Shown here: positions 33,723-42,217 of the stretch, one piece after another | Numbering within the stretch: position 1 is the stretch's first letter | How the letters are laid out: each line of letters opens with the position of its first letter | NCBI GenBank assembly: GCA_001725355.1 | Contig: MEGD01000002.1 | Span: forward strand, 62,001-126,000 | DNA: 64,000 bases | Direction of reading: 5' to 3' | DNA from: Novosphingobium sp. SCN 66-18 | GTDB taxonomy: Bacteria > Pseudomonadota > Alphaproteobacteria > Sphingomonadales > Sphingomonadaceae | Program-made: the position numbers and the translations under genes | The notes under the pieces: generated by a model | What the model was told of the DNA's origin: nothing | The model's database searches: none | The model's input: only the letters and a program-made list of their open reading frames with translations

Positions 33723-34709
33723 TTACGCCCGGCCCAGGTCGCCCTTGCCCACCGTCCCCGCCGCCATGTCGAGCATTGCGTCGAGGCTTTTCTTCGCGGC
33801 AAGGCGCAGCTCCTCGTCGATCTCGATGCGCGGCGTCAGGTCGCGCAGCGCGAGGTAGAGCTTCTCCAGCGTGTTGAGCGCCATGTAGGGGCAGATGTTG
33901 CAGTTGCAGTTGCCGTCCGCCCCCGGCGCGCCGATGAAGGTCTTGCCCGGCATCGCCAGTTGCATCTGGTGGATGATGTGCGGTTCGGTCGCCACGATCA
34001 GCGTATCGCCGGTCATCGCCTTGGCATAGTTCAGGATGCCGCTGGTCGAACCGACATAGTCGGCATGGTCCACGATGTGCGGGGGGCATTCCGGATGCGC
34101 GGCGATCGGCGCGCCGGGGTGCTGCGCCTTCAGCTTGAGCAGCTCGGTCTCGCTGAACGCCTCGTGGACGATGCACACTCCCGGCCACAGCAGCATGTCG
34201 CGCCCGAACTTGCGGTTGAGATAGCCGCCAAGATGCCGGTCCGGGCCGAAGATGATCTTCTGTTCGGGCGGGATCTTCGACAGGATCGTTTCCGCGCTGG
34301 ACGAGGTGACGATCACGTCGGACAGCGCCTTCACCTCGGTCGAACAGTTGATGTAGGTCAGCGCGATGTGATCGGGATGCGCCTCGCGGAAGGCCTTGAA
34401 CTTGTCGGGCGGGCACGAATCCTCGAGGCTGCACCCGGCATCGAGATCGGGCAGCACCACGATCTTGTCGGGCGAGAGGATCTTCGCCGTATCGGCCATG
34501 AACTTCACGCCGCAGAACGCGATCACGTCCGCGTCGGTCGCCGCCGCCTTGCGCGAAAGCTCCAGCGAATCGCCGACGAAATCAGCCAGGTCCTGGATTT
34601 CCGGCCGCTGGTAATAGTGCGCCAGGATGACGGCGTTGCGCTCCTTGCGCAGGCGGTCGATCTCGGCGCGCAGGTCGAGGCCGGACAGGTTGGTGGGCTG
34701 GGCGGTCAT
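33723..34709 (-). CDS. nadA: quinolinate synthase A
   Basis: [4Fe-4S] enzyme condensing iminoaspartate with dihydroxyacetone phosphate to quinolinate in NAD synthesis. 328 residues from the ATG at 34709. Visible features: ILAHYYQRPEIQDLADFVGDSLELSR, CGVKFMADTAKIL, LTYINCST, GPDRHLGGYLN, AHPEC and NCNCNICPYMALN with cluster cysteines. nadB and nadC are not in the window. Convergent with the EamA gene. Confidence 0.97.
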   Translation of the reverse strand: MTAQPTNLSGLDLRAEIDRLRKERNAVILAHYYQRPEIQDLADFVGDSLELSRKAAATDADVIAFCGVKFMADTAKILSPDKIVVLPDLDAGCSLEDSCPPDKFKAFREAHPDHIALTYINCSTEVKALSDVIVTSSSAETILSKIPPEQKIIFGPDRHLGGYLNRKFGRDMLLWPGVCIVHEAFSETELLKLKAQHPGAPIAAHPECPPHIVDHADYVGSTSGILNYAKAMTGDTLIVATEPHIIHQMQLAMPGKTFIGAPGADGNCNCNICPYMALNTLEKLYLALRDLTPRIEIDEELRLAAKKSLDAMLDMAAGTVGKGDLGRA

Positions 34710-34765
34710 CGGCGTGGGTTCCCTTCGGCGGCCGGGCGGAAAGGCTCCCGGCCCGCGCAGGGGAC

Positions 34766-35515
34766 TTAGGCGGCGTACCCGCCCGCCGCAATACCCTCCG
34801 CCCAGCCGACGAACGGCGCGAAGCCCGCCAGCGCCATGATCGCGAGGTGCACCGCGACCAGCGCGGCGGCGCTCCACCACGTGGCCGGATGAACCCTGCC
34901 CAGCACCTTGCGGTCATGCCGGGCGAGAATGGCGAGCACGCCCAGTTGCACGGAAAGTTCGGCCCAGGGGGCGAAACCGCCCAGCAGCGGCATGGGCAGG
35001 ATGCGGCCGATCCCCGGCTCCATCACGATCACAGTCGCGCCCAGCATCAGCCGCCGGTGCCAGTCCGTGCGCCGGCGCAGCGCGATCGCCGCCGCGAACA
35101 GGCCGACGAACGTCATGACCTCGCCGAGGCTGAGCGCGAGCATGTAGGCATTGGTGAAGAACGGCGGAACGCGGTGCAGTTCCACCGCCTTGACCACGGT
35201 GAGCGGCCCCAGCACCGCGATCGCGCCGACCAGCAGCAGGCTGGACCAGCCCAGGCGACGGTGCAGCGCGGCGTTGCCGCCCGCCGCCAGCAGGTTCTGC
35301 GTGACCATCAGGCCCAGCCAGCCGACCATGGCCGCGCCGTGCAGGTGGACCCAGAACGGCACGCGCGCCGGCTGCACGAAGCCGCGCGCGAACCATTGCA
35401 GGAAGCCGAACACGACCAGCGCGGCGATGCCCGCCGCCATGCGGACGAAGAACGCCTGATCGGCGCGATAGGGAAGGGGGCGGGATTCAGAAAGAGGCGG
35501 GAACGCGGTAGCCAT
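34766..35515 (-). CDS. seven-helix membrane protein of unknown function
   Basis: 249 residues with about seven predicted helices. Conserved-looking polar spots are HLHGAAMVGWLGLMVTQ, HRRLGWSSLLL, FFTNAYMLALSLGEV and RRTDWHRRLMLGA; repeated His-Arg pairs at helix ends suggest a haem- or quinone-linked membrane protein, but I cannot name a family. It is 56 bp upstream of nadA on the same strand. Confidence 0.72.
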   Translation of the reverse strand: MATAFPPLSESRPLPYRADQAFFVRMAAGIAALVVFGFLQWFARGFVQPARVPFWVHLHGAAMVGWLGLMVTQNLLAAGGNAALHRRLGWSSLLLVGAIAVLGPLTVVKAVELHRVPPFFTNAYMLALSLGEVMTFVGLFAAAIALRRRTDWHRRLMLGATVIVMEPGIGRILPMPLLGGFAPWAELSVQLGVLAILARHDRKVLGRVHPATWWSAAALVAVHLAIMALAGFAPFVGWAEGIAAGGYAA

Positions 35516-35582
35516 CGGGGATCTCCGATCAGTCCAGGCGCGTCCCGATATTACAAGGGCGCGCGCGGACCAATGACGCCCG

Positions 35583-36287
35583 TCACCCCGGATTCGGTTC
35601 TCCGTCGAAAAGTACCACGACCTTGACTTCGCCGTAACCGGCAACCTGCAACGGAATAGCCAGATTCTGCCGGATGGCTTCTTTCGCCGCGCCGCGCGCC
35701 AGGTTCATCAGCACCGGGTTGCCGGCCTGTTCCACCGCGATCTGTTCGGCCAGCCGGGTGTTGTCGCGCGTCAGCTTGTCCTGCGCGTCGCGCGTGATCC
35801 ACACCCCTTCGCGCAGGTATTGCGCGCGCGCCTCGTCGAGGTTGGGGCGGCTGACGGTAAGCGGCGGCAGGCGCACCGACAGCGTCTTGTTCGCGGCGTC
35901 CCACTTCATCCGGTCGCGCCCCACCTGATCCAGCGCGATGGTATAGTCGACGCGCGCCGGAATCACCGCGACCTGTTTCGATTTCACCAGCCCGAACAGC
36001 CGCGCATCGTCGCTCGACACCACCGGCGCGAGCTGCGCGCTGAACACGGTGAGCTTGTCCTGCTTCTCGAACGCGATCAGCGAGGTGGCGAGCGGGTCGC
36101 CGATGTCCGCCGGGCGGAACTGCCGCCACGCCAGCCAGGCCGCGATTACCGCGACCACCAGAAACAGCAGCCAGGGCAGGGCGGAAACACGCGCCAGCGC
36201 CGGTGCGCGCGGCGAAGATGCGTGCGGGGGCGGAGCACCGCTTCCGGAAACGGTCGGTCGGTCGGTGGTCAGGAAAGGCTCGTCCAT
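35583..36287 (-). CDS. membrane-anchored DUF4230 family protein
   Basis: 234 residues: a Pro-rich cytoplasmic head, one membrane anchor (about 37-55, LPWLLFLVVAVIAAWLAW), then a periplasmic DUF4230 region with LTVFSAQLAPVV, VIPARVDYTIALDQV, MKWDAANKTLSVRLPPL and a late GYGEVKVVVLFDG. Function unknown. Its start overlaps the 3' end of the metallo-hydrolase gene by 19 bp (36269-36287), indicating one transcript. Confidence 0.85.
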   Translation of the reverse strand: MDEPFLTTDRPTVSGSGAPPPHASSPRAPALARVSALPWLLFLVVAVIAAWLAWRQFRPADIGDPLATSLIAFEKQDKLTVFSAQLAPVVSSDDARLFGLVKSKQVAVIPARVDYTIALDQVGRDRMKWDAANKTLSVRLPPLTVSRPNLDEARAQYLREGVWITRDAQDKLTRDNTRLAEQIAVEQAGNPVLMNLARGAAKEAIRQNLAIPLQVAGYGEVKVVVLFDGEPNPG

Positions 36288-37219
36288 ACGTCCCCCGAAC
36301 GCGCGACACGGCCCTGCCGTTCCAGATCGATCAGATGCGCCAGAACAGAGCGGCCGGCCGCGCCGTGCAACCGGGGGGCTAGCCCCTTGTACATCGCCGC
36401 GACCATATCCTCGATCGTCCGTGGCGCGCTTTCCAGCAGGGTCACGATCTGGCGTTCGCGCTGGCGGCGGTGCCCCAGCATGCCGCGCACGAACTGGCGC
36501 GGATTGGGGATGGCCGGGCCGTGCGCGGGATAGTACACCCTGTCCTCGCGATCGTGCAGCTTCTGCAGGCTGGCCATGTAGGCGGCCATGTCGCCATCGG
36601 GCGGCGAGACGACCGAGGTCGACCAGCCCATCACGTGATCGCCGGTGAACAGCGCCCCGCTTTCGCGCAGCGCATAGCAAAGGTGGTTGCTGGTGTGCCC
36701 TGGCGTAGCGACCGCTTGCAGCGTCCAGCCCGTGCCGGACAGCGTTTCGCCGTCCTCCAGCACCCGGTCGGGGCGATAGGTCGGATCGAAGGCCGCGTCC
36801 GCGCGCGGCCCCGTGTCCTCGATCACCAGCGGCGCGCAGCCGATCACCGGTGCGCCGGTCGCGGCGCGCAGGGGATGGGCGGCCGGGCTGTGATCGCGAT
36901 GGGTGTGCGTGCACAGGATCGCGACGAGGCGCGCGTCGCCAATCGCGGACAGAATGGCCTCGACATGGCCATCGCCCCGGGTGTCGGCATGGCCCGCGAC
37001 GCCGGTGCCGTTCGGACCCGGATCGATCACCGCCACGTCGTCGCCGGCACCGATGATGTAGGTCCCGGTGCCGGTGAAGGTGTAGGGCGAGGGATTGGGC
37101 GCCAGCACGCGCCGCACCAGCGGTTCAAGCGCTTCGGCCACACCCGTGTTCCACGTGGAACTGTCGGCCAGATCGACGGCCGTATTGGCGGGCGAGCCCT
37201 GCTTTTCGGTACTGTTCAT
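36269..37219 (-). CDS. MBL-fold metallo-hydrolase
   Basis: 316 residues of the metallo-beta-lactamase fold, resembling LACTB2-type hydrolases: TYIIGAGDDVAVIDPGP, the zinc motif CTHTHRDHSPAAHPL, ATPGHTSNHLCY, FTGDHVMGWS and PAHGPAI, then a C-terminal winged-helix-like domain from about residue 245. I start at the ATG 37219, preceded by TTGGGG. Substrate unknown (LACTB2 acts on RNA, relatives on thioesters). A parS-like palindrome is embedded in codons about 20-25. Confidence 0.88.
   Translation of the reverse strand: MNSTEKQGSPANTAVDLADSSTWNTGVAEALEPLVRRVLAPNPSPYTFTGTGTYIIGAGDDVAVIDPGPNGTGVAGHADTRGDGHVEAILSAIGDARLVAILCTHTHRDHSPAAHPLRAATGAPVIGCAPLVIEDTGPRADAAFDPTYRPDRVLEDGETLSGTGWTLQAVATPGHTSNHLCYALRESGALFTGDHVMGWSTSVVSPPDGDMAAYMASLQKLHDREDRVYYPAHGPAIPNPRQFVRGMLGHRRQRERQIVTLLESAPRTIEDMVAAMYKGLAPRLHGAAGRSVLAHLIDLERQGRVARSGDVWTSLS
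37147..37162. other. parS: parS-like site 3 inside the metallo-hydrolase gene
   Basis: TGTTCCACGTGGAACT keeps the perfect 14-bp core GTTCCACGTGGAAC (37148-37161) of sites 1 and 2 and differs from their 16-mer at one end base. It is intragenic, about 29.6 kb to the right of oriC. A 14-bp palindrome identical to two origin-proximal parS sites is very unlikely by chance in 64 kb. Confidence 0.72.
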
Positions 37220-37276
37220 CCCCAAGCTATGGGGATTGCGGGCCAGTGGCGCAACCTCTCGCGCGGGCGGGAGGCT

Positions 37277-37873
37277 TCAGCCCGCCGTTCCGGCGAACCG
37301 TTCGTCCAGGCGTTCCCGCAGGCGGTCGATGACGCTGAGGTTCTGCCCGCCCGCATTCCGCCCGTCCTCGCTCCGCCATGCCCGTTCAAGACGGGTAATG
37401 CGCTCGTAGAGCCGCTCGCTCTCATGGACCAGCAGGCGCGCGTCGCCGGGCAGCATTTCCAGCGCGGCGGCATCGCTGGCGGGATAGTTGGCGATCAGCC
37501 GGCCGTGACGGCGCAGTTGCAGTTCGGAAAGCTCGCCCGCGAAATAGGCGCGATGGTTGAGCAGCCAGGCCAGGCAATGCATCACGCGCGTCGTCGTGCG
37601 CAGCGCCTCGCAGGAAAACTGCACGCGCAGCAGCTCGTCTTCGGTGGCCGAGGCATCGTTGCGCAGCCTTTCGAAGCGTTCGCGCAGCATGTCGGCCAGG
37701 ACGAGGGCCTCGCTGTAGAGCGCTTCGACGATGCGCGGGTGAATGCTGGGCAGGAGCGGCATGAAGCCCGCATAATCCGCCGCCCCGGCACTCGCCAACA
37801 GGGCCTTGGCGAAGGACCTGTTCAAAGATGGTTCTGTGTCGTTCCGGTACAGGCGCGCGAACGGGAGCGGCAC
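37277..37873 (-). CDS. DUF1465 family protein
   Basis: A 198-residue cytoplasmic, largely helical protein. The core LYSEALVLADMLRERFERLRN and FSCEALRTTTRVMHCLAWLLNHRAYFAGELS match the alphaproteobacterial DUF1465 family (function unknown to me). It begins at a GTG (37873). It lies just downstream of the DUF465 gene on the same strand (27-bp gap) and 57 bp before the metallo-hydrolase gene. Confidence 0.85.
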   Translation of the reverse strand: MPLPFARLYRNDTEPSLNRSFAKALLASAGAADYAGFMPLLPSIHPRIVEALYSEALVLADMLRERFERLRNDASATEDELLRVQFSCEALRTTTRVMHCLAWLLNHRAYFAGELSELQLRRHGRLIANYPASDAAALEMLPGDARLLVHESERLYERITRLERAWRSEDGRNAGGQNLSVIDRLRERLDERFAGTAG

Positions 37874-37900
37874 CGTTCCCCCGGCGCAGGGTATTGTTTT

Positions 37901-38098
37901 TCAGGCTATAATATCAGGGATCAGATAGTCTTCGAGAATGGCGATCTGATCGCGCAGCAACAATTTGCGCTTCTTCAGCCGGGCGATCTGCAACTGGTCG
38001 CGCACGCCGGCGTTGGTCAGCGCATCGATCGCCGCGTCAAGATCGCGGTGTTCCAGACGCAACGCTTCCAGCCGCTTGCGCATTTCCTCTTCGGTCAC
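37901..38098 (-). CDS. DUF465 (YdcH-like) small coiled-coil protein A
   Basis: 65 residues, GTG start at 38098: a heptad-rich helix pair with LEALRLEHRDLDAAIDAL and the family-conserved LKKRKLLLRDQI followed by IAILEDYL. DUF465/YdcH proteins are small basic-acidic coiled coils of unknown function. An internal ATG at 38083 would shorten it by five residues. First gene of a leftward run with DUF1465. Confidence 0.85.
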   Translation of the reverse strand: MTEEEMRKRLEALRLEHRDLDAAIDALTNAGVRDQLQIARLKKRKLLLRDQIAILEDYLIPDIIA

Positions 38099-38343
38099 GC
38101 CCTAACACTCCGTGGCGCGGCGGGTGGTTCCTTTCCCGCGACGTACGGTCGATCCCGTATTCGCAGCATCCCGACGCGGATTAACTTGCAAGATACGGGG
38201 AATGTGAAAGCATGACAACGCAGCCGCCGCAGAGTCGGCGATTGTATCACCGGCGGGGTGTCCCGCGGGACACGACAAAAGCGGGAAACGCCCGCCAGCA
38301 GGAAGCCACGTGCGGGGATAGGCCCCGCAAGGAGGACAAACGC

Positions 38344-38502
38344 ATGGAAACATCGCATATCAGCGCATTGCGGACGAAACACGCCGGTCTGGAACGCCAG
38401 ATCGAGCAGGAAATGGCCCGTCCGGTGCCTGACGATACCCTCCTGCAGGACCTCAAGAGGCGAAAGTTGCGGATCAAGGAAGAGATCGCGCAAATCCACT
38501 GA
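38344..38502 (+). CDS. DUF465 (YdcH-like) small coiled-coil protein B
   Basis: 52 residues, METSHISALRTKHAGLERQI then LLQDLKRRKLRIKEEIAQI, with the same L-K-[KR]-R-K-L-x-[IL]-[KR]-[DE] core as the divergent paralogue at 38098. AAGGAGGAC lies about 8 nt before the ATG, a near-consensus ribosome site, which suggests high expression. A terminator follows 11 bp after the stop, so it is a monocistronic small gene. Confidence 0.88.
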   Translation: METSHISALRTKHAGLERQIEQEMARPVPDDTLLQDLKRRKLRIKEEIAQIH

Positions 38503-38513
38503 CGCAAAGCGCC

Positions 38514-38539
38514 GGCCGCCCTCGAAAGGGGCGGCCTTT
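38514..38539 (+). terminator. rho-independent terminator after the small DUF465 gene
   Basis: GGCCGCCC (38514-38521) pairs with GGGCGGCC (38529-38536) around a 7-nt loop and is followed by TTTCGCTT. Confidence 0.8.
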
Positions 38540-38643
38540 CGCTTGGAGAAGCGGCAGGCGCCCGCTCCCTTATCCCGTCGCATACGAATTATGCTGAACC
38601 GGCGCCGCTCGGCGTTTCCAAACCGGCTGTGCTGCGCTAGGCC

Positions 38644-40923
38644 ATGGCCATGCAGTCCGCCGTTGCCGCCGCCCGCGCTATCCTGACGTCACTTCACGAG
38701 GTCATGGCCTCGCGCGCCGGCGCGCAGGCCAAACTCAACCAGGTGGTGGAGGTCATCGGCGAAAGCCTGAACAGCGAAGTTTGTTCGATCTACCTTCTGC
38801 GCGAGGGGATGCTCGAACTGTTCGCCACGCGCGGGCTGAACCAGTCGGCCGTCCACGTCACCCGGCTGGCGGTGGGCGAAGGTCTGGTCGGCACGATCGC
38901 GGAACGGTCGGAAACGCTGAATCTTGCCGAGGCGGCATCCCATCCGGACTTCGCGTTCCGCCCCGAAACGGGCGAGGAGAAGTTCCATTCCTTTGCCGGC
39001 GTGCCGATCGTGCGGCGCGAACGGGCGGTGGGGGTGCTGGGCGTCCAGCACGTCGACCCGCGCCGGTACGAGGAAGTCGAGATCGAGGCCCTGCAGACCG
39101 TGGCCATGGTGCTGTCGGAACTGATCGCCAACGCCGAGCTGATCGACGAGGAGGAAACGCTGGGCGTGCCCGCGCACCTCACCGGCCCGGAACGGCTCAA
39201 GGGGCTGACGCTGGTCAAGGGGCTGGGCGCGGGCATGGCGGTGTTCCACCAGCCGCGCGTCACCATCGAACATATCGTCGCCGAGGACATCGAGGCCGAG
39301 CGGCAGCGCGTCTATCTGGCGTTCGACAAGATGCGCGAACAGATCGAGCGCATGGCCCAGCAGGCCGAATTCGGCGTGGGCGGAGAGCACGAGGAAGTGC
39401 TCGAGACCTACAAGATGTTCGCCTACGACGAAGGCTGGAGCCGCCGCATCAACGAGGCGATCGATTCCGGCCTGACCGCCGAAGCCGCGATCGAGCGCGT
39501 GCAGCAGCGCACGCGGATGCGGATGCGCCAGATCGACGACGCGCTGCTGGCGGACCGGATGCACGATCTGGAGGATCTGTCCAACCGGTTGCTGCGCATC
39601 GTGTCGGGCCAGCTCGGCACGGCGGCGTCGCACGGGTTGCGCGGGGATACCATCCTGATCGCGCGCAATCTCGGCCCCGCAGAACTGCTGGAATACGACC
39701 GGCGGCGCCTGAAGGGCGTGATCCTGGAGGAAGGCTCGCTCACCGCGCACGTGGTAATCGTGGCGCGGGCGATGGGCGTTCCGGTGATCGGCCGCGTCCG
39801 GGGCATGCGCGGCATGGTGCGCGAAGGCGATCCGCTGCTGCTCGATGCCGACCAGGGCGTGATCGACGTGCGGCCCACGCCGGCGATGGTCGAGGCGTTC
39901 GAGGGACGCTTCGCCCGGAACCGCGAGCGCCAGCAGGCCTACGCCGCGATGCGCGATCTGGAGCCGGTGACGCGCGATGGCCGGCGGATCACGGTGATGA
40001 TCAACGCCGGCCTTCGCGATGACACGCCGATGCTCAGCCTGACCGGGGCCGATGGCATCGGCCTGTTCCGCACCGAATTCCAGTTCCTCGTTTCCGCCAC
40101 GCTGCCCGCGCGCGAGCGGCAGACGCGGCTCTACCGCGATGTGCTGGACGCCGCCGGCGATCGCCCGGTGGTGTTCCGCACGGTCGATATCGGCGGCGAC
40201 AAGGTGCTGCCCTATCTGCGGCACAACGATGGCGAAAGCGAGGAAAACCCCGCGATGGGCTGGCGTGCGCTGCGCGTCGCGCTGGAGCGGGACGGGCTGC
40301 TCAAGGTGCAGGCGCGCGCGCTGCTGGAAGCGGCGGCGGGGCGCACGCTCAACGTCATGTTCCCGATGGTCACCGAACCGTGGGAGTTCGATGCGGCAAA
40401 GGCGGTGTTCGACGGCCAGATCGCCTTCCTGCGCCGGCAGAAGAAGGTGGTTCCCGAAGCGGTGCGCTATGGCGCGATGCTGGAAGTGCCGGCGCTGGCC
40501 GAATGCCTGGACGTGCTGGCGCCGCGGCTGTCGTTCCTGTCGATCGGCACCAACGATCTCACGCAATTCCTGTTCGCGGCGGACCGCGCCAATCCCAAGC
40601 TGGCCGAACGCTATGACTGGCTGAGCCCGGCGATCCTGCGCTTCCTGCGCCGCGTGGTCACCACCGTCGCGCCGCATGGCACGCTGGTGACCGTGTGCGG
40701 CGAAATGGGCGGCCGGCGGCTGGAAGCGCTGGCCCTGCTGGGCCTTGGCATCGATCGGCTGTCGATCACGCCGGCGGCCGTCGGCCCGATCAAGGAACTG
40801 GTTCGCCAGATCGACACCAGCGAGATCCGTGCCGCGATGGATGCCTGGCTGGCCGTACCGCCTCCATCCATGCGCACGGCGTTGCAGGAATGGGCCGCCG
40901 CGCGCGGAATCGATTGCGAATAG
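38644..40923 (+). CDS. ptsP: phosphoenolpyruvate-protein phosphotransferase PtsP (EI-Ntr)
   Basis: First enzyme of the nitrogen-related PTS: takes phosphate from PEP and passes it to HPr-like NPr and on to PtsN. 759 residues: an N-terminal GAF domain (about 10-165, SEVCSIYLLREGMLELFATRGLN), the HPr-binding/phosphohistidine domain with active-site GSLTAHVVIVARAMGVPVIG near residue 375, and a PEP-binding TIM barrel with GIGLFRTEFQFL, RTVDIGGDK, MFPMVTE and SIGTNDLTQF. The GAF domain is thought to sense glutamine in relatives. Partner ptsN is at 12.1 kb. Confidence 0.96.
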   Translation: MAMQSAVAAARAILTSLHEVMASRAGAQAKLNQVVEVIGESLNSEVCSIYLLREGMLELFATRGLNQSAVHVTRLAVGEGLVGTIAERSETLNLAEAASHPDFAFRPETGEEKFHSFAGVPIVRRERAVGVLGVQHVDPRRYEEVEIEALQTVAMVLSELIANAELIDEEETLGVPAHLTGPERLKGLTLVKGLGAGMAVFHQPRVTIEHIVAEDIEAERQRVYLAFDKMREQIERMAQQAEFGVGGEHEEVLETYKMFAYDEGWSRRINEAIDSGLTAEAAIERVQQRTRMRMRQIDDALLADRMHDLEDLSNRLLRIVSGQLGTAASHGLRGDTILIARNLGPAELLEYDRRRLKGVILEEGSLTAHVVIVARAMGVPVIGRVRGMRGMVREGDPLLLDADQGVIDVRPTPAMVEAFEGRFARNRERQQAYAAMRDLEPVTRDGRRITVMINAGLRDDTPMLSLTGADGIGLFRTEFQFLVSATLPARERQTRLYRDVLDAAGDRPVVFRTVDIGGDKVLPYLRHNDGESEENPAMGWRALRVALERDGLLKVQARALLEAAAGRTLNVMFPMVTEPWEFDAAKAVFDGQIAFLRRQKKVVPEAVRYGAMLEVPALAECLDVLAPRLSFLSIGTNDLTQFLFAADRANPKLAERYDWLSPAILRFLRRVVTTVAPHGTLVTVCGEMGGRRLEALALLGLGIDRLSITPAAVGPIKELVRQIDTSEIRAAMDAWLAVPPPSMRTALQEWAAARGIDCE

Positions 40924-41047
40924 AACTGGACCGGAGGGATTCGTCTCCAGAACCGCCGCAATGTGGCGCAAAACCGTTGACTTTCGCGCAATTGCAACGA
41001 AGCCCTGCGCATTGGGATAACCCTGCATAAAATTTGGGAGTCGCACC

Positions 41048-42064
41048 GTGGCCGAAGCCGACGGTAACGAATTTGTCGCCACGGATGCCGAAGCGAATGC
41101 CGCCTCCTCGAAGGCGGGGGAAACCGTGGCCGGCGGCATGGCGGGCAATTTGCCTGGCAACATGGCTGTCGGCGCACGGCTGCGCGCGGCGCGCGAGGCC
41201 GCCGGGCTGAGCGTCGGCGATCTTTCCACGCGCACGCGGATAACTACGCGCCATGTCGAATCGCTGGAAGCCGGCGATTACGCGGCCCTGTCCGGCCGGC
41301 CCTATGCCCTGGGCTTCGCGCGCAGCTACGCCCGCGCCGTGGGGCTGGACGACAAGGCGATCCTGGCCGACCTGCGCGCCGAACTGGACCGGCAGGAACC
41401 GGCCGCTCCCCCGCGCGAAATTCACCAGTTCGAAGTGGGCGATCCGGCCAAGACCCCGTCGCGCCTGCTGAGCTGGCTGGCCGGCGTTCTGGTGCTGATC
41501 GTCATCGCGCTGGGGCTGGTGTTCTGGCGCAGCTCGTACTGGCCCGCGGCGGAACTGCCGCCGCTGGTCGGGCCGTCTCCCGCAGCCTCGCCGGTGGCTC
41601 CGGCCCCGACCGCCCCGGTGACGGCCGCGCCCACGGCCTCCGCGCCGGTCGTGTTCACCGCGCTGGACGATGGCATCTGGGTCAAGTTCTACGATGGTGC
41701 GGGCGCGCAGCTGTTGCAGAAGCAGCTGGCCAAGGGCGAAAGCTGGACCATTCCCGCCGGAGTGCAGGAGCCCAGGCTGTGGACCGCCCGGCCCGACGCC
41801 CTGGCGATTACGGTGGGCGGGAAACCGGTGCCCCGCATCGCCGATACGCAGCGCATCGTGAAGGACGTGCCGGTTTCCGCCGCGGCGCTGCTGGCCCGCG
41901 CCGCGCCGCCTCCTCCGGCCGCGCAACAGGCCCCGGCCCCGGCATCGCCGCCGCGCCCTGCGGCGGGCAACGGCCGGGCGGAGCGCGGGGTGCCCGCCGC
42001 GATCGTGCCGGCCGAAACGCCGGCCGCCGCTGCCGCGTCTCCGGCGGTGTTACCCACCCCTTGA
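41048..42064 (+). CDS. RodZ-like helix-turn-helix membrane protein
   Basis: 338 residues from a GTG: a cytoplasmic HTH_25 domain (about 38-110, VGARLRAAREAAGLSVGDLS and RPYALGFARSYARAVGLD), one membrane helix (about 140-160), a Pro/Ala linker, a periplasmic DUF4115 domain (DDGIWVKFYDGAGAQLLQKQLAKGESW) and an Ala/Pro-rich tail. This is the RodZ layout, a protein linking MreB to the cell wall elongation machinery. mreB is not in the window. Confidence 0.87.
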   Translation: MAEADGNEFVATDAEANAASSKAGETVAGGMAGNLPGNMAVGARLRAAREAAGLSVGDLSTRTRITTRHVESLEAGDYAALSGRPYALGFARSYARAVGLDDKAILADLRAELDRQEPAAPPREIHQFEVGDPAKTPSRLLSWLAGVLVLIVIALGLVFWRSSYWPAAELPPLVGPSPAASPVAPAPTAPVTAAPTASAPVVFTALDDGIWVKFYDGAGAQLLQKQLAKGESWTIPAGVQEPRLWTARPDALAITVGGKPVPRIADTQRIVKDVPVSAAALLARAAPPPPAAQQAPAPASPPRPAAGNGRAERGVPAAIVPAETPAAAAASPAVLPTP

Positions 42065-42217
42065 TTGCGCGGACCCGCTCGACTTCGAGAGCGGCCTGAG
42101 GCAACACGCGATGACGGCGGGCCGCGTTCTGGCGGCGTGACGCCATCCGCAGGGGGTTGTTGCGCGTGACACGCGCGTTTTCCCGGCACGTGGCCGGGCG
42201 GACAGACGGGAGTGACG

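Noticed and set aside
38689-41235. Minus-strand open frame of 848 codons opposite ptsP
   Set aside because: Shadow frame; the + strand encodes a clear full-length EI-Ntr and the antisense product is His/Arg/Gln-rich without family features.
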